A stretch of 64,000 nt of DNA, taken from contig CACEMD010000001.1 in assembly GCA_902560625.1 (NCBI GenBank), forward strand, positions 1-64,000, given 5' to 3'. Below, piece by piece: positions 35,033 through 43,647 of this stretch; within the stretch, counting starts at the first letter, position 1, and every line of letters begins with the position of its first letter. The position numbers and the translations under genes were made by a program. The notes under the pieces are model-generated. The model saw only the letters and a list, made by a program, of their open reading frames with translations. It was not told the DNA's origin and did not search any database. The stretch is from an uncultured Pelagibacteraceae bacterium (GTDB taxonomy: Bacteria; Pseudomonadota; Alphaproteobacteria; Pelagibacterales; Pelagibacteraceae).

Positions 35033-36192
35033 TATTTAGCCTCCACTAAATCAATTAACATATCAATCATATCTACTTTGTAACTTTCTTTTGTTGCTGA
35101 TTTAGTTTCTAAAACAGAAAAAAATGCAGCTACGTTCCCAGTTTTTAAATTTACAGCTAAAAATTGACCACCATAACCAGAATGCCCGATCATATTTCCA
35201 GATACCATAGTAGAGTTCGAATAATATAAATATTTATTATTTGATAAATTCATATATTTTGGACCAAAATTTTTTAAAGTTCGATCTAAAAAGGAGCTTG
35301 AGCCAATCCTTCTATTTGCTACTCCTTTACCTTTTCTTGCAAATAAAAGACCCATTCTTAAAAAGTCTCTTGTAATTAGACAGCCTCCACCTGACATCCA
35401 CGGCATTCCATATCTATCTGAAGCGATATAAAGTCCATCTTCAAATCCTGCAGCTTCAACTGCAGATAATACCCAATCTCTTAAAGGTCTTCCACTTACC
35501 TTTTCGACTATTAATCCAACAACATCCGTATTAGCAGATTTGTAGTAAGCGTAGCCTGTTTTGTTTTTTAAACTCTTATTTTTGAGAGATTTAATTGTAT
35601 TTAGATACTTTTCTTGGCTTAAATGTATATTTCCGTTTTTAGGGAGTCTCCAACCTCCAACAGGTTCATGTAGAAAGGATGAAGAAAAAGATTTTGTATA
35701 ATCTTCTGAGTATGCATTAACAATATTCATGTTTAAAACATCTATAACTTTTGCACTTGCATAACCACTGCCAATCTTTGGTAAATAATAAGAGACTTTT
35801 TTATTAAGATTTAGTAGTTTTTTATTAACGAGCTCCCCCACAAATAAATTAACAAACATTTTAGTGATAGACATAATTGTCTGAGGTTGATCTTCAGTAA
35901 AATCTTTTGCGTATTTTTCATATAAAATATTTTGTTTGTTACCAACAATTAATGAACAAAAAGATTTATGTTTTGTCATTTTTTTTACTAAATAATTGTT
36001 CTTGATTTTATTATTATTTTTTTTTTTAAGTTTTAAAACAAGATCTGATCTTAAAAAAATACTATATCTATTTATTTTATGTAAATTTCTATAACCATAC
36101 CTTCTAGTTTTAGGCAAGTTCCAAAGCGCTTTATTATCTCTAAGTGTTTTTAACTGAGGATTTGGATAAGATAATATTTTATTTTTCGACAA
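35029..36192 (-). CDS. serine hydrolase, beta-lactamase/class C family
   Basis: A 387-residue protein with the SxxK motif S108-I-T-K111 (MSITKMF), a Y-x-x-A-N type motif (YYKSANTD, about 216-222) and an HSGYGG block near 355 corresponding to the third (K/H-x-G) motif. The fold is that of class C beta-lactamases, esterases and 6-aminohexanoate-dimer hydrolases. No clear signal peptide is seen and the first 70 residues are very basic, so a cytoplasmic esterase or amidase is likelier than a resistance enzyme. Confidence 0.8.
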   Translation of the reverse strand: MSKNKILSYPNPQLKTLRDNKALWNLPKTRRYGYRNLHKINRYSIFLRSDLVLKLKKKNNNKIKNNYLVKKMTKHKSFCSLIVGNKQNILYEKYAKDFTEDQPQTIMSITKMFVNLFVGELVNKKLLNLNKKVSYYLPKIGSGYASAKVIDVLNMNIVNAYSEDYTKSFSSSFLHEPVGGWRLPKNGNIHLSQEKYLNTIKSLKNKSLKNKTGYAYYKSANTDVVGLIVEKVSGRPLRDWVLSAVEAAGFEDGLYIASDRYGMPWMSGGGCLITRDFLRMGLLFARKGKGVANRRIGSSSFLDRTLKNFGPKYMNLSNNKYLYYSNSTMVSGNMIGHSGYGGQFLAVNLKTGNVAAFFSVLETKSATKESYKVDMIDMLIDLVEAKY

Positions 36193-36216
36193 TATTATTA
36201 TCCTATATGAAATTAT

Positions 36217-36672
36217 TTAACCGTATTTTAGTGTTTTTTTTTGCTCGTATTTTTGATGGTAGTCTTCAGCTTTTGAGTAATTTTTTTCTTTAGAAACTTC
36301 TGTTACAACTTTACCATTCATTTTTTTATTAACTTCATTTAAAACTTTTTCAGCAATACTTTTTTCTTCATCAGTATTGTAAAATATTTCAGATCTATAT
36401 TGAAATCCAACATTTACTCCTTGACGATTTTTTGTTGTTGGATCATGAATTTTAAAGAAAAGTCTAACCATATCTTCATATGAAATAATATTTTCATCAA
36501 ACTCAACTTTTACAACTTCTATATGTTTAGTATCCCCACCGCAAACTGCTTTGTAGGTAATATTCGGTTCATCTCCACCACAATATCCACACTCTGTTGA
36601 AATCACACCTGGCACGTTTTCATATTTGGTTTCATCCCAAAAGCAACCAATACCACCAATAAAAGTTCTCAT
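36217..36672 (-). CDS. msrA: peptide-methionine (S)-S-oxide reductase MsrA
   Basis: A 151-residue MsrA. The catalytic C10 is in GIGCFWDET (family GCFWGxE), followed by the ECGYCGG and GVNVGFQYRSEIF blocks. The aspartate replaces the usual glycine after the tryptophan. It reduces methionine-S-sulfoxide with electrons from thioredoxin, repairing oxidised proteins. It is in a minus-strand run with a homocysteine methyltransferase-like gene upstream, separated by 50 bases. Confidence 0.88.
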   Translation of the reverse strand: MRTFIGGIGCFWDETKYENVPGVISTECGYCGGDEPNITYKAVCGGDTKHIEVVKVEFDENIISYEDMVRLFFKIHDPTTKNRQGVNVGFQYRSEIFYNTDEEKSIAEKVLNEVNKKMNGKVVTEVSKEKNYSKAEDYHQKYEQKKTLKYG

Positions 36673-36722
36673 AATATTTAGATATAATTCAAAAATAGTT
36701 TTTCATCAAGAAATGATTTAAA

Positions 36723-37634
36723 TTAATTTTTTAAAACTGAAATAGCTTTTATTTCCTCTACACCAATTCCACAACAACCCCCAATTATCTGTGCTCCACT
36801 ATCTACCCAACTTTTAGCTTTTTCTAGATAATCAGCTGGTTCAATTTTGTCTGTGAATTTCCATTCAGGTTTTACAAAATATCCTCGATTCGGATAAGCT
36901 CCAATTTTATTATTATAATTTTGTTTCAGTATTTTTACCGCTTCCTCAGTAACGTTTATATTTGAATGTGCAACTAGGACTGGACCATAATGCAATTTAC
37001 TAAATTTTTTCATAGCCTCTTTTAGATTTTCGTAAATTTGAGGTTCAGATTTATTAATATCGTCATCATAACCTAAATTTACATCTTTATTTTCATCAAA
37101 AACACAAGATATAGAAAGCCATGTTGGTATATTTATTTTACTAGAACATTCTAGTAGTGTCTCAACAATCTGAGCTTGAGATGACATGGCCTCTAGAATA
37201 ATAATATCCACACCTGTATCTGCTAGTATTTTAATATGTTCATCAAAGCTTGGTTTCATATTGTCGATACCATCTTTGTGAAAATATCCGTAAGTCGAAA
37301 CTGACCCAGCAACTGATATATTTTTATCTTTAGCGGCCTCTTTTGCAATTTTTACACTTTTATTATTACATTCAACAATAAGATCTTGGTAACCATATTT
37401 TTTCATTGATATCGGAGTAGAAGCGTATGTATTGGCTGTAATTATATCAGCGCCAGCATTTATATAATTTTCATGCACTTTTAAAAGTTCATCAGGACTA
37501 TCTATAGAGCATCTACCACACCATAATCCCTTATCCATTTTTGCTCCAATCTTTTGAAGCTCACCACCAATTCCACCATCAAGTATTATTGTTTTGCCTT
37601 TAGTTAGTCGTTTTTCAATTAATGAATATGACAT
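36723..37634 (-). CDS. homocysteine S-methyltransferase-like protein
   Basis: A 303-residue barrel protein with the GGIGGELQ N-terminal block (about 20-27), ITANTYAS (65-72) and the C-terminal zinc pair GGCCG (C287, C288). The third zinc cysteine, normally in a GxNC motif, is not seen: the corresponding stretch reads VAHSNINV around residue 224. Family members transfer methyl from S-methylmethionine or glycine betaine to homocysteine. With the altered site this copy may use another donor or be otherwise divergent. It is followed on the minus strand by msrA and preceded by the VOC gene. Confidence 0.75.
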   Translation of the reverse strand: MSYSLIEKRLTKGKTIILDGGIGGELQKIGAKMDKGLWCGRCSIDSPDELLKVHENYINAGADIITANTYASTPISMKKYGYQDLIVECNNKSVKIAKEAAKDKNISVAGSVSTYGYFHKDGIDNMKPSFDEHIKILADTGVDIIILEAMSSQAQIVETLLECSSKINIPTWLSISCVFDENKDVNLGYDDDINKSEPQIYENLKEAMKKFSKLHYGPVLVAHSNINVTEEAVKILKQNYNNKIGAYPNRGYFVKPEWKFTDKIEPADYLEKAKSWVDSGAQIIGGCCGIGVEEIKAISVLKN

Positions 37635-37637
37635 TTT

Positions 37638-38021
37638 TTATTTATTATTTGTGAAAGCGCAAATTTTATTTCCATCTAAATCACGAATATAAGAATAATA
37701 AACTCCAGAGCCCTCGGGTCTTTCGCCTCCAGTTCCCTCACTTGTTCCTCCAGCTTTCAATCCAATCTCGTGAAATTTATCTACTATTTTTCTTGATGAA
37801 GTAATAAAAGATACCTGTGTTCCATTTCCAAATGTAGCATTCTTTTTGTTAGCAGGTTTAGTTACATAAAATTCGATAGTTCCGTCACCACCTTTTTGAG
37901 TATATCCTGCACAAAATTCGTCTGTATCTTTTCTTTCTAAATCAAGAATTTTTAAAACTTCGTCATAAAAATTAATTGCTTTATCAAGATCATTTGTACC
38001 TACCATTACATAACCGATCAT
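37638..38021 (-). CDS. VOC-family (glyoxalase-like) protein
   Basis: A 127-residue single-domain VOC protein (GYVMVGTNDLDKAINFYDEV at the N-terminus; GVYYSYIRDLDGNKICAF at the end, the usual closing strand with an Asp-Gly turn). VOC proteins bind a metal and act as glyoxalases, dioxygenases or epimerases. It is 3 bases from the methyltransferase gene and abuts the ALDH stop, so it belongs to that operon. No specific role can be assigned. Confidence 0.78.
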   Translation of the reverse strand: MIGYVMVGTNDLDKAINFYDEVLKILDLERKDTDEFCAGYTQKGGDGTIEFYVTKPANKKNATFGNGTQVSFITSSRKIVDKFHEIGLKAGGTSEGTGGERPEGSGVYYSYIRDLDGNKICAFTNNK

Positions 38022-39455
38022 TTAATTTTTCCATTCAGTTATAGTTTTAACTTCTAAATATTCGTGCAAACCCCAAGTACCACCTTCACGTCCGTTACCA
38101 GATTGTCTGTAACCTCCGAATGGTGTACCAGAGTCAGCAGGTTTATGATTTACATATACAATACCCGATCTTAATTTCTTAGAAACCCTTTTTGCTTTCT
38201 CTTTGTCTTCTGTTTGCAAATAATTACCTAGACCATATTCAGTGTCATTTGTTATTTTTATGGCCTCATCTTCATTTTCAAATGGGATTATTGATAAAAC
38301 CGGTCCAAAAATCTCTTCTTTTGCAATCCTCATATTGTTGTTCACGTCAGTAAAAACAGTTGGTTTTATAAAATATCCTTTTTTTAAATCTTCAGGTTTT
38401 TCAGGACCTCCTGCCACCAATGTAGCACCTTCATCTATACCACTCTTAATTAAACTTTGAATTTTGTCATATTGAGTTTTTGAGACCACAGGTCCGATAT
38501 GTTCTCCAGATTTACTTGCCAAATCTACTTGAATTTTATTTGCTTCGTCTGCAGCCTCTTTTACTGCTCTTTCATAAATAGATTTTTCTACCAACATCCT
38601 AGTTGGAGCGTCACATGATTGACCAGAGTTACTCATGACATTTCGTATTCCATCTCTAACCGCATCTGGATAAGAGTCTGCAAAAACAATATTTCCACCT
38701 TTACCACCAAGTTCTAAACAAACTCTTTTAATCGTGTCAGCAGCATTTTTAGTAATTAATTTTCCAGCTCGAGTGGATCCCGTAAAAGAAACCATATCAA
38801 CATCTGGATGACCCGATAAATCTGTTCCGACACCAACACCATCTCCATTTACTAAATTGAAAACTCCTTTTGGAAAACCAGCTTCATTAATCATTTCCGC
38901 AAATAACATTCCTGATAAAGGAGCTATTTCTGAAGGCTTAAGAACCATTGTACAACCTGTTGCTAGTGCTGGAATTACTTTTAAAGCTATTTGGTTTATT
39001 GGCCAGTTCCAAGGAGTAATAAGTCCACAAACTCCAATTGGTTCATAAACAATATGGTTAACTGAACCTTTGTCAAAACCAGGTTCAAACTCAAAATTTT
39101 TTAATCTTTTTATAAAATCTTCTATATGCCCTGAACCAGATGAAGTTTGATTAGCCGAACACCAATCTTTTGGACAACCTAACTCCGTCGAAATAGCGTC
39201 TGTCATTTCGTCCCATCTTGATTTATAAATACCTAATAATTTTTCAAGTAATTCTAATCTTTCACTTTTTGTAGTTTCTTTCCATTTTTCAAATGCATTT
39301 TTTGCAGCACTAACTGCTAAATTTGTGTCATCTGTGCTACCCAAACTTATTACTGCACAAACTTCTTCTGTGGATGGATTAATTACATCGTAATTTTTTG
39401 GTTTTATTGGACTTACCCATTGTCCATTAATATAAAATTTTTTTTTATCTAACAT
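38022..39455 (-). CDS. aldehyde dehydrogenase (paralogue A)
   Basis: A 477-residue ALDH with catalytic E248 (CLELGGKG) and C281 (GQSCDAPTR), and the TPWNWPINQ motif. It is a close paralogue of the ALDH at 59024-60457: same length, nearly the same N-terminus (MLDKKKFYINGQWVSPIKPK against MLDKKNFYIDGKWVSPIEPR). It oxidises an aldehyde to an acid with NAD(P)+. Neighbouring EutA/DoeA-like genes raise the possibility of an aspartate-semialdehyde or similar substrate, which is inference only. Confidence 0.85.
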   Translation of the reverse strand: MLDKKKFYINGQWVSPIKPKNYDVINPSTEEVCAVISLGSTDDTNLAVSAAKNAFEKWKETTKSERLELLEKLLGIYKSRWDEMTDAISTELGCPKDWCSANQTSSGSGHIEDFIKRLKNFEFEPGFDKGSVNHIVYEPIGVCGLITPWNWPINQIALKVIPALATGCTMVLKPSEIAPLSGMLFAEMINEAGFPKGVFNLVNGDGVGVGTDLSGHPDVDMVSFTGSTRAGKLITKNAADTIKRVCLELGGKGGNIVFADSYPDAVRDGIRNVMSNSGQSCDAPTRMLVEKSIYERAVKEAADEANKIQVDLASKSGEHIGPVVSKTQYDKIQSLIKSGIDEGATLVAGGPEKPEDLKKGYFIKPTVFTDVNNNMRIAKEEIFGPVLSIIPFENEDEAIKITNDTEYGLGNYLQTEDKEKAKRVSKKLRSGIVYVNHKPADSGTPFGGYRQSGNGREGGTWGLHEYLEVKTITEWKN

Positions 39456-39476
39456 ATATAAGTAATAACATACTTA

Positions 39477-40418
39477 CTAAATTTCATAACCTTTTTCTTC
39501 TTCTTCATTATCCACCAATTCTTCGGGATAACCAGGAGCTCTAAAATTTAAATTATATTTATCTTCGAACCTTTTTACTACCATAGAAGACCATGCTCTT
39601 GGTCCATATTTTTTTTCAGCGTCATCAAATATATTTAGTACAAACGGTGATATCTCTAAGGGTGTTTTTAATTTTTTAGATAGCTCATCAAATAATGTCA
39701 TATCTTTTTTAACTAAATCCATTGTAAAATTTATATTGTACGATCCATTTAATATAACCTGACTTTCTGTTTCGTGAACAAAAGAATTTCCTGATGAAAC
39801 AGCAATACCTTTAAAAGTTTTATTCAAATCTAAATTTGACTTCTTAGCTACTGTCCAAGCTTCTCCGAGAGCAGCCAAATGAACAGAAGCTAAATAATTT
39901 GTAATGATTTTTAAAATCGATGCACTACCTAGTCCTCCTGTATGAAGAACCTTTTTTCCCATAATCGTTAAAACTGGTAAAATTTTCTCAAAACTTTTTC
40001 TTTCTCCTCCAACAAATATTGCTATGTTTCCAGTGGCAGCTCTATGACACCCTCCACTAACAGGACCATCTAATGGAAAAGCTTTTTTTTTTGATACCAG
40101 TTTTCCCAATCTAATAACTTCAGATTGGTCAGTGGTACTCATTTCTAACCAAATTTTATTTTCTGAAAGACCATTAATTACACCATTTTTAGATTCCATT
40201 ACATCAGCACATATTTCAGGTGATGGTAGACACGTAATAATTAAATCTGATTGTTCAGCTAATTCTTTTGGTGTAGCTGCAATTTTTGCACCACGTCTTT
40301 TAAAATCATTTATTAAATCTTTATCTAAGTCCCTTACCATTAAATCAAACTTATTCCTTAACAAGCTTCCTGCCAATTTACTACCTACATTACCTAGACC
40401 TATAAAACCTATTTTCAT
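39477..40418 (-). CDS. 3-hydroxyisobutyrate-dehydrogenase-like NAD(P)-dependent oxidoreductase
   Basis: A 313-residue beta-hydroxyacid dehydrogenase: Rossmann GFIGLGNVGSKLAG (4-17), substrate-binding FPLDGPVSGG (about 114-123) and a catalytic lysine in the helix SILKIITNYLAS (about 170). Relatives act on 3-hydroxyisobutyrate, tartronate semialdehyde and similar beta-hydroxy acids. It heads the minus-strand operon with the ALDH gene 21 bases downstream. An AAGGAT ribosome binding site precedes the ATG. It is divergent from the EutA-like gene. Confidence 0.85.
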   Translation of the reverse strand: MKIGFIGLGNVGSKLAGSLLRNKFDLMVRDLDKDLINDFKRRGAKIAATPKELAEQSDLIITCLPSPEICADVMESKNGVINGLSENKIWLEMSTTDQSEVIRLGKLVSKKKAFPLDGPVSGGCHRAATGNIAIFVGGERKSFEKILPVLTIMGKKVLHTGGLGSASILKIITNYLASVHLAALGEAWTVAKKSNLDLNKTFKGIAVSSGNSFVHETESQVILNGSYNINFTMDLVKKDMTLFDELSKKLKTPLEISPFVLNIFDDAEKKYGPRAWSSMVVKRFEDKYNLNFRAPGYPEELVDNEEEEKGYEI

Positions 40419-40476
40419 ATCATCCTTTTAATTTTAGTGATTATTAAAAACTTTATGTTATATTTTTATTTTTAAA

Positions 40477-41223
40477 ATGTATTCAACAAAATTAGACCCA
40501 AAATATAATAAAAATCAAAACCCTAAGATAGGCTTAATTGCTTTAGCAAGCGATTATATGATCGAAAAAGATTTTATAAAAGTAATTAAAGATAAAAAAA
40601 TAGATTTTTTTGTAAATAGAATAGAAACTTTCAATCCTCTAACAAGTGAAAATTTAATTAAAATGTCTGAAAAAGTTACTGATGTTACAAAAGATATTCT
40701 TCCAGGAGAAAAAATTGATTGTGTGGTTTATGGTTGTACTTCAGGTACAATTGCAGCAGGATTTGATACTATTGAAAGTAAAGTAAAAAAAGCTAAACCA
40801 GAAGCTGAAGTAACAACACCTAGTACAGCGTCTGTTAAAGCACTTAAAAAATTTAATATAAATAAAATTGCTGTCTTCACACCGTATCCAAAAAAACTAA
40901 ATGATGAGGTATTGGAATTTTTCAAAAAAGAAAATTTTACTATCACATCCAATTCATATTTTAATATAGATTCTGATACGGATATTGGAAAGGTAGATAT
41001 AAATTATTTGTATGATGTTTTATCTAAAATGGATTTGAATGGTGCAGATGCATTGTTTATATCTTGCACTGCACTTCCTGCCTTATCGATTATTGAAAAA
41101 CTTGAAAAAAAACTTAATAAAATTGTTCTATCAAGCAATCAAACTTTAATCTGGGATACTTTAGAAAAAATTGGTAAAAATAATTCAATCAATGGTTTTG
41201 GAAAATTATTTTCTAATAACTAA
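40477..41223 (+). CDS. Asp/Glu-racemase-superfamily protein, EutA/maleate-isomerase-like
   Basis: A 248-residue protein with the two catalytic cysteines of the superfamily: C87 (VVYGCTSGT) and C197 (LFISCTAL). The N-terminal GLIALASDYMIEKDF resembles EutA of ectoine utilisation and arylmalonate decarboxylase or maleate isomerase. EutA is thought to act on hydroxyectoine or its products. A DoeA/M24-type hydrolase gene follows after 2 bases, as in ectoine operons, but EutB, EutC and DoeB homologues are not seen. Function therefore tentative. Confidence 0.72.
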   Translation: MYSTKLDPKYNKNQNPKIGLIALASDYMIEKDFIKVIKDKKIDFFVNRIETFNPLTSENLIKMSEKVTDVTKDILPGEKIDCVVYGCTSGTIAAGFDTIESKVKKAKPEAEVTTPSTASVKALKKFNINKIAVFTPYPKKLNDEVLEFFKKENFTITSNSYFNIDSDTDIGKVDINYLYDVLSKMDLNGADALFISCTALPALSIIEKLEKKLNKIVLSSNQTLIWDTLEKIGKNNSINGFGKLFSNN

Positions 41224-41225
41224 CA

Positions 41226-42392
41226 ATGCTATTTTCAAAAGAAGAATATAAGACCAGGTTAAAAAAAGTTCAAAAATCAATGCAAGAAAAAGGTATTGAG
41301 CTACTTATTTCTCAAGACACTAATAATATGAATTATCTAACAGGTTATGATGCCTGGTCATTTTACTACACACAATGTGTAATGGTGCACATAAATGCTG
41401 AGGAGCCTTTATGCTTTGTAAGAGCACAGGACGCGGGGGGTGCTTATATAAAAACTTATTTAAAAAAGGAAAATATTATTGTCTACGAGGAAAAATATAT
41501 TCATACGTGGCCAATGCATCCTTATGATCCATTAGTTGAATTAATAAAAAAAAATAAATGGGATAATTTAAATATAGGTGTTGAAATGGATAGCCATTAT
41601 TTCACAGCTTATTGTTATGAAAAATTAAAACAAGGTTTGCCAAATGCAAAAATAAAAGACTCTGAACGATTAGTTAATTGGGTAAGATTTTTAAAATCTG
41701 ATGCAGAAATAAATTTAATGAAAGGAGCCTCATTAATAACTGAAAAGTCAATGAAAGTTGCAATTGATAGTATTAAACCTGGTGTTAGACAATGTGATGC
41801 AGTAGCTGAAATTCAACGAGCACTTTTTAGAGGAACTCCTGAAATTGGAGGAGAATATTCAAGTATAGCAACTTTATTACCTACAGGAAAAGGAACATCA
41901 GCCTCACATTTAACGGCAACCGATGAAAAATTTGTTGAAGGTGAAGCAACAATAATTGAATTATCAGGAGTTAATAAAAGATATCATTGCCCTCTAGCAA
42001 GAACTGTACAGCTTGGAAAACCAGAGCAAAAAAAAATTGATGCAATGAAAGCAACTAACGAGGCTTTAGATGCTGGTATTGCTGCAACGAAGCCAGGCAA
42101 TACTGCAAACGATGTAGCTCAAAAGTTTTGGGCAGTTTTAGACAAATACAACATTAAAAAGGAGTCTCGAACTGGATATTCAATTGGAATTGGTTATCCA
42201 CCTGATTGGGGAGAACATACATTAAATATTTATAAAGGAGAGAAGACAATTTTACAGCCTAACGTATGTTTTCACATGATCGCAGTAATGCAATTTGGAG
42301 ACTGGGGAGTAGAAGCATCTGAGTCTATAAGAGTAACAGAGACTGGTAGTGAGTTATTTTGCAATTTTTCGAGGGAATTGCACATAAAATAA
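41226..42392 (+). CDS. M24-family hydrolase, DoeA/EutD (ectoine hydrolase) or creatinase-like
   Basis: A 388-residue pita-bread-fold protein with a creatinase-type N-domain (NMNYLTGYDAWSFY) and a catalytic domain. The metal ligands of M24 peptidases look lost: ELSG (E245) replaces the first Asp site, HCPLART (254-260) replaces SDxTRT, and GYSIGIGYP carries Tyr at the usual His. H228 (SASHLT) matches the catalytic His of creatinase. The ending PPDWGEH and the TETGSE block fit ectoine hydrolase. DddP-type DMSP lyase keeps metal ligands and is longer, so it is less likely. A PotABCD-type importer follows. Confidence 0.72.
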   Translation: MLFSKEEYKTRLKKVQKSMQEKGIELLISQDTNNMNYLTGYDAWSFYYTQCVMVHINAEEPLCFVRAQDAGGAYIKTYLKKENIIVYEEKYIHTWPMHPYDPLVELIKKNKWDNLNIGVEMDSHYFTAYCYEKLKQGLPNAKIKDSERLVNWVRFLKSDAEINLMKGASLITEKSMKVAIDSIKPGVRQCDAVAEIQRALFRGTPEIGGEYSSIATLLPTGKGTSASHLTATDEKFVEGEATIIELSGVNKRYHCPLARTVQLGKPEQKKIDAMKATNEALDAGIAATKPGNTANDVAQKFWAVLDKYNIKKESRTGYSIGIGYPPDWGEHTLNIYKGEKTILQPNVCFHMIAVMQFGDWGVEASESIRVTETGSELFCNFSRELHIK

Positions 42393-42434
42393 AGAACTTG
42401 AAAATATCTCATACAAATGTTTTAAAATCATCTT

Positions 42435-43523
42435 ATGGCTAATAATAAAGAATTCGTCAAATTTGATAAAGTAGATAAAAGTTATGATGGCAAAGTTTTA
42501 GTCGTAAAAGATTTAAACCTAGATATCTCAGAGGGCGAATTTATTACTATGCTTGGACCATCTGGTTCAGGAAAAACTACTTGTTTGATGATGTTAGCAG
42601 GATTTGAAACACCAACAAATGGTGAAATTTATTTAGACTCAAATCCAATTTCAAATATTCCACCTCATAAAAGAGGAATAGGGATGGTTTTCCAAAACTA
42701 TGCTTTATTTCCACACATGACTGTTTATGAAAATCTTGCTTTCCCATTAAGAGTTAGAAAAGTTTCCAAAGAGGATACTGATAAAAAAGTTGATAAAGCA
42801 TTATCTATGGTGTCCTTGTCAGGATTTGAAAGTAGAATGCCAGGGCAATTATCAGGCGGACAACAACAAAGAGTTGCAGTTGCAAGAGCCTTAGTTTTTG
42901 ATCCGGCTGTTGTTTTAATGGATGAACCTTTAGGAGCATTAGATAAAAATTTAAGAGAAAGTATGCAGTACGAAATAAAACATATACATGAAAGTATTGG
43001 AGTTACTGTTGTTTATGTAACACATGACCAAGGAGAAGCATTAACAATGTCAAATAGAATTGCAGTTTTTAACGATGGTAAAGTACAACAACTTTCGTCA
43101 CCAGATAAACTTTATGAAGAACCAGTAAACTCATTTGTTGCAGAATTTATAGGAGAAAACAACAGATTTTCTGGGGAAGTAACAAATATTTCAAAAGATA
43201 AATGTAAAGTAAAATTAGATAACGGATCAGAAATTTTTGCAAACCCTATAGCAGTAAAATCAAATGGTGAAAAAACTATAGTTTCTTTAAGACCAGAGAG
43301 AGCTTTGATTAACACTAAAGAAAAACTGGAAAATAATTTTAATGGTAAAATTGAAGAAGTTATTTATCATGGAGACCATACAAGGGTTAGATTAAATTTA
43401 CTTGGAAATAAAGACTTTATATTAAAAGTTCCAAATAGTTCTGCAAATATGGACATTAAACTTGGTAATGAGATTGGTGTTAGCTGGAACAGTTTTGATG
43501 CAAGAGCTCTAGACCCAAAATAA
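42435..43523 (+). CDS. potA: spermidine/putrescine-type ABC importer ATPase PotA
   Basis: A 362-residue ABC ATPase: Walker A GPSGSGKTT, signature LSGGQQQR, Walker B VLMDEPLGALD, and a C-terminal TOBE domain (RPERALI region onward, about 280-360). The set PotA-PotD-PotB-PotC is contiguous on the plus strand. Family importers take up polyamines, opines, thiamine or other amino compounds. It starts 42 bases after the M24 gene. Confidence 0.86.
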   Translation: MANNKEFVKFDKVDKSYDGKVLVVKDLNLDISEGEFITMLGPSGSGKTTCLMMLAGFETPTNGEIYLDSNPISNIPPHKRGIGMVFQNYALFPHMTVYENLAFPLRVRKVSKEDTDKKVDKALSMVSLSGFESRMPGQLSGGQQQRVAVARALVFDPAVVLMDEPLGALDKNLRESMQYEIKHIHESIGVTVVYVTHDQGEALTMSNRIAVFNDGKVQQLSSPDKLYEEPVNSFVAEFIGENNRFSGEVTNISKDKCKVKLDNGSEIFANPIAVKSNGEKTIVSLRPERALINTKEKLENNFNGKIEEVIYHGDHTRVRLNLLGNKDFILKVPNSSANMDIKLGNEIGVSWNSFDARALDPK

Positions 43524-43585
43524 CCAAGTTTTTAAGAAGCGTTAAATAATCTAGCAAAATAAGGGGTATTTCGATTAAATCTAAG

Positions 43586-43614
43586 TTGACTCTATTATTA
43601 TATATTGCTGTAAT
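43586..43614 (+). promoter_or_regulatory. sigma-70-type promoter for the binding-protein gene
   Basis: ttgact at 43586-43591 and tgtaat at 43609-43614 are 17 bases apart, five-of-six matches to each consensus hexamer. Transcription would begin near 43621, giving a leader of about 27 bases before the start at 43648. The site lies between potA and potD, so the binding protein can be made independently. Confidence 0.6.
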
Positions 43615-43647
43615 TAGGTTTATATAAAACGTTTAAACGGAGGATAA

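Noticed and set aside
35029-36192. Antibiotic-resistance beta-lactamase.
   Set aside because: No signal peptide and a basic cytoplasmic-looking N-terminus; the motifs fit the broader esterase/amidase serine hydrolase group.
41226-42392. DddP-type DMSP lyase as the identity of the M24 protein.
   Set aside because: DddP is longer and keeps metal-binding residues; this protein lacks them and its C-terminal motifs fit ectoine hydrolase or creatinase better.
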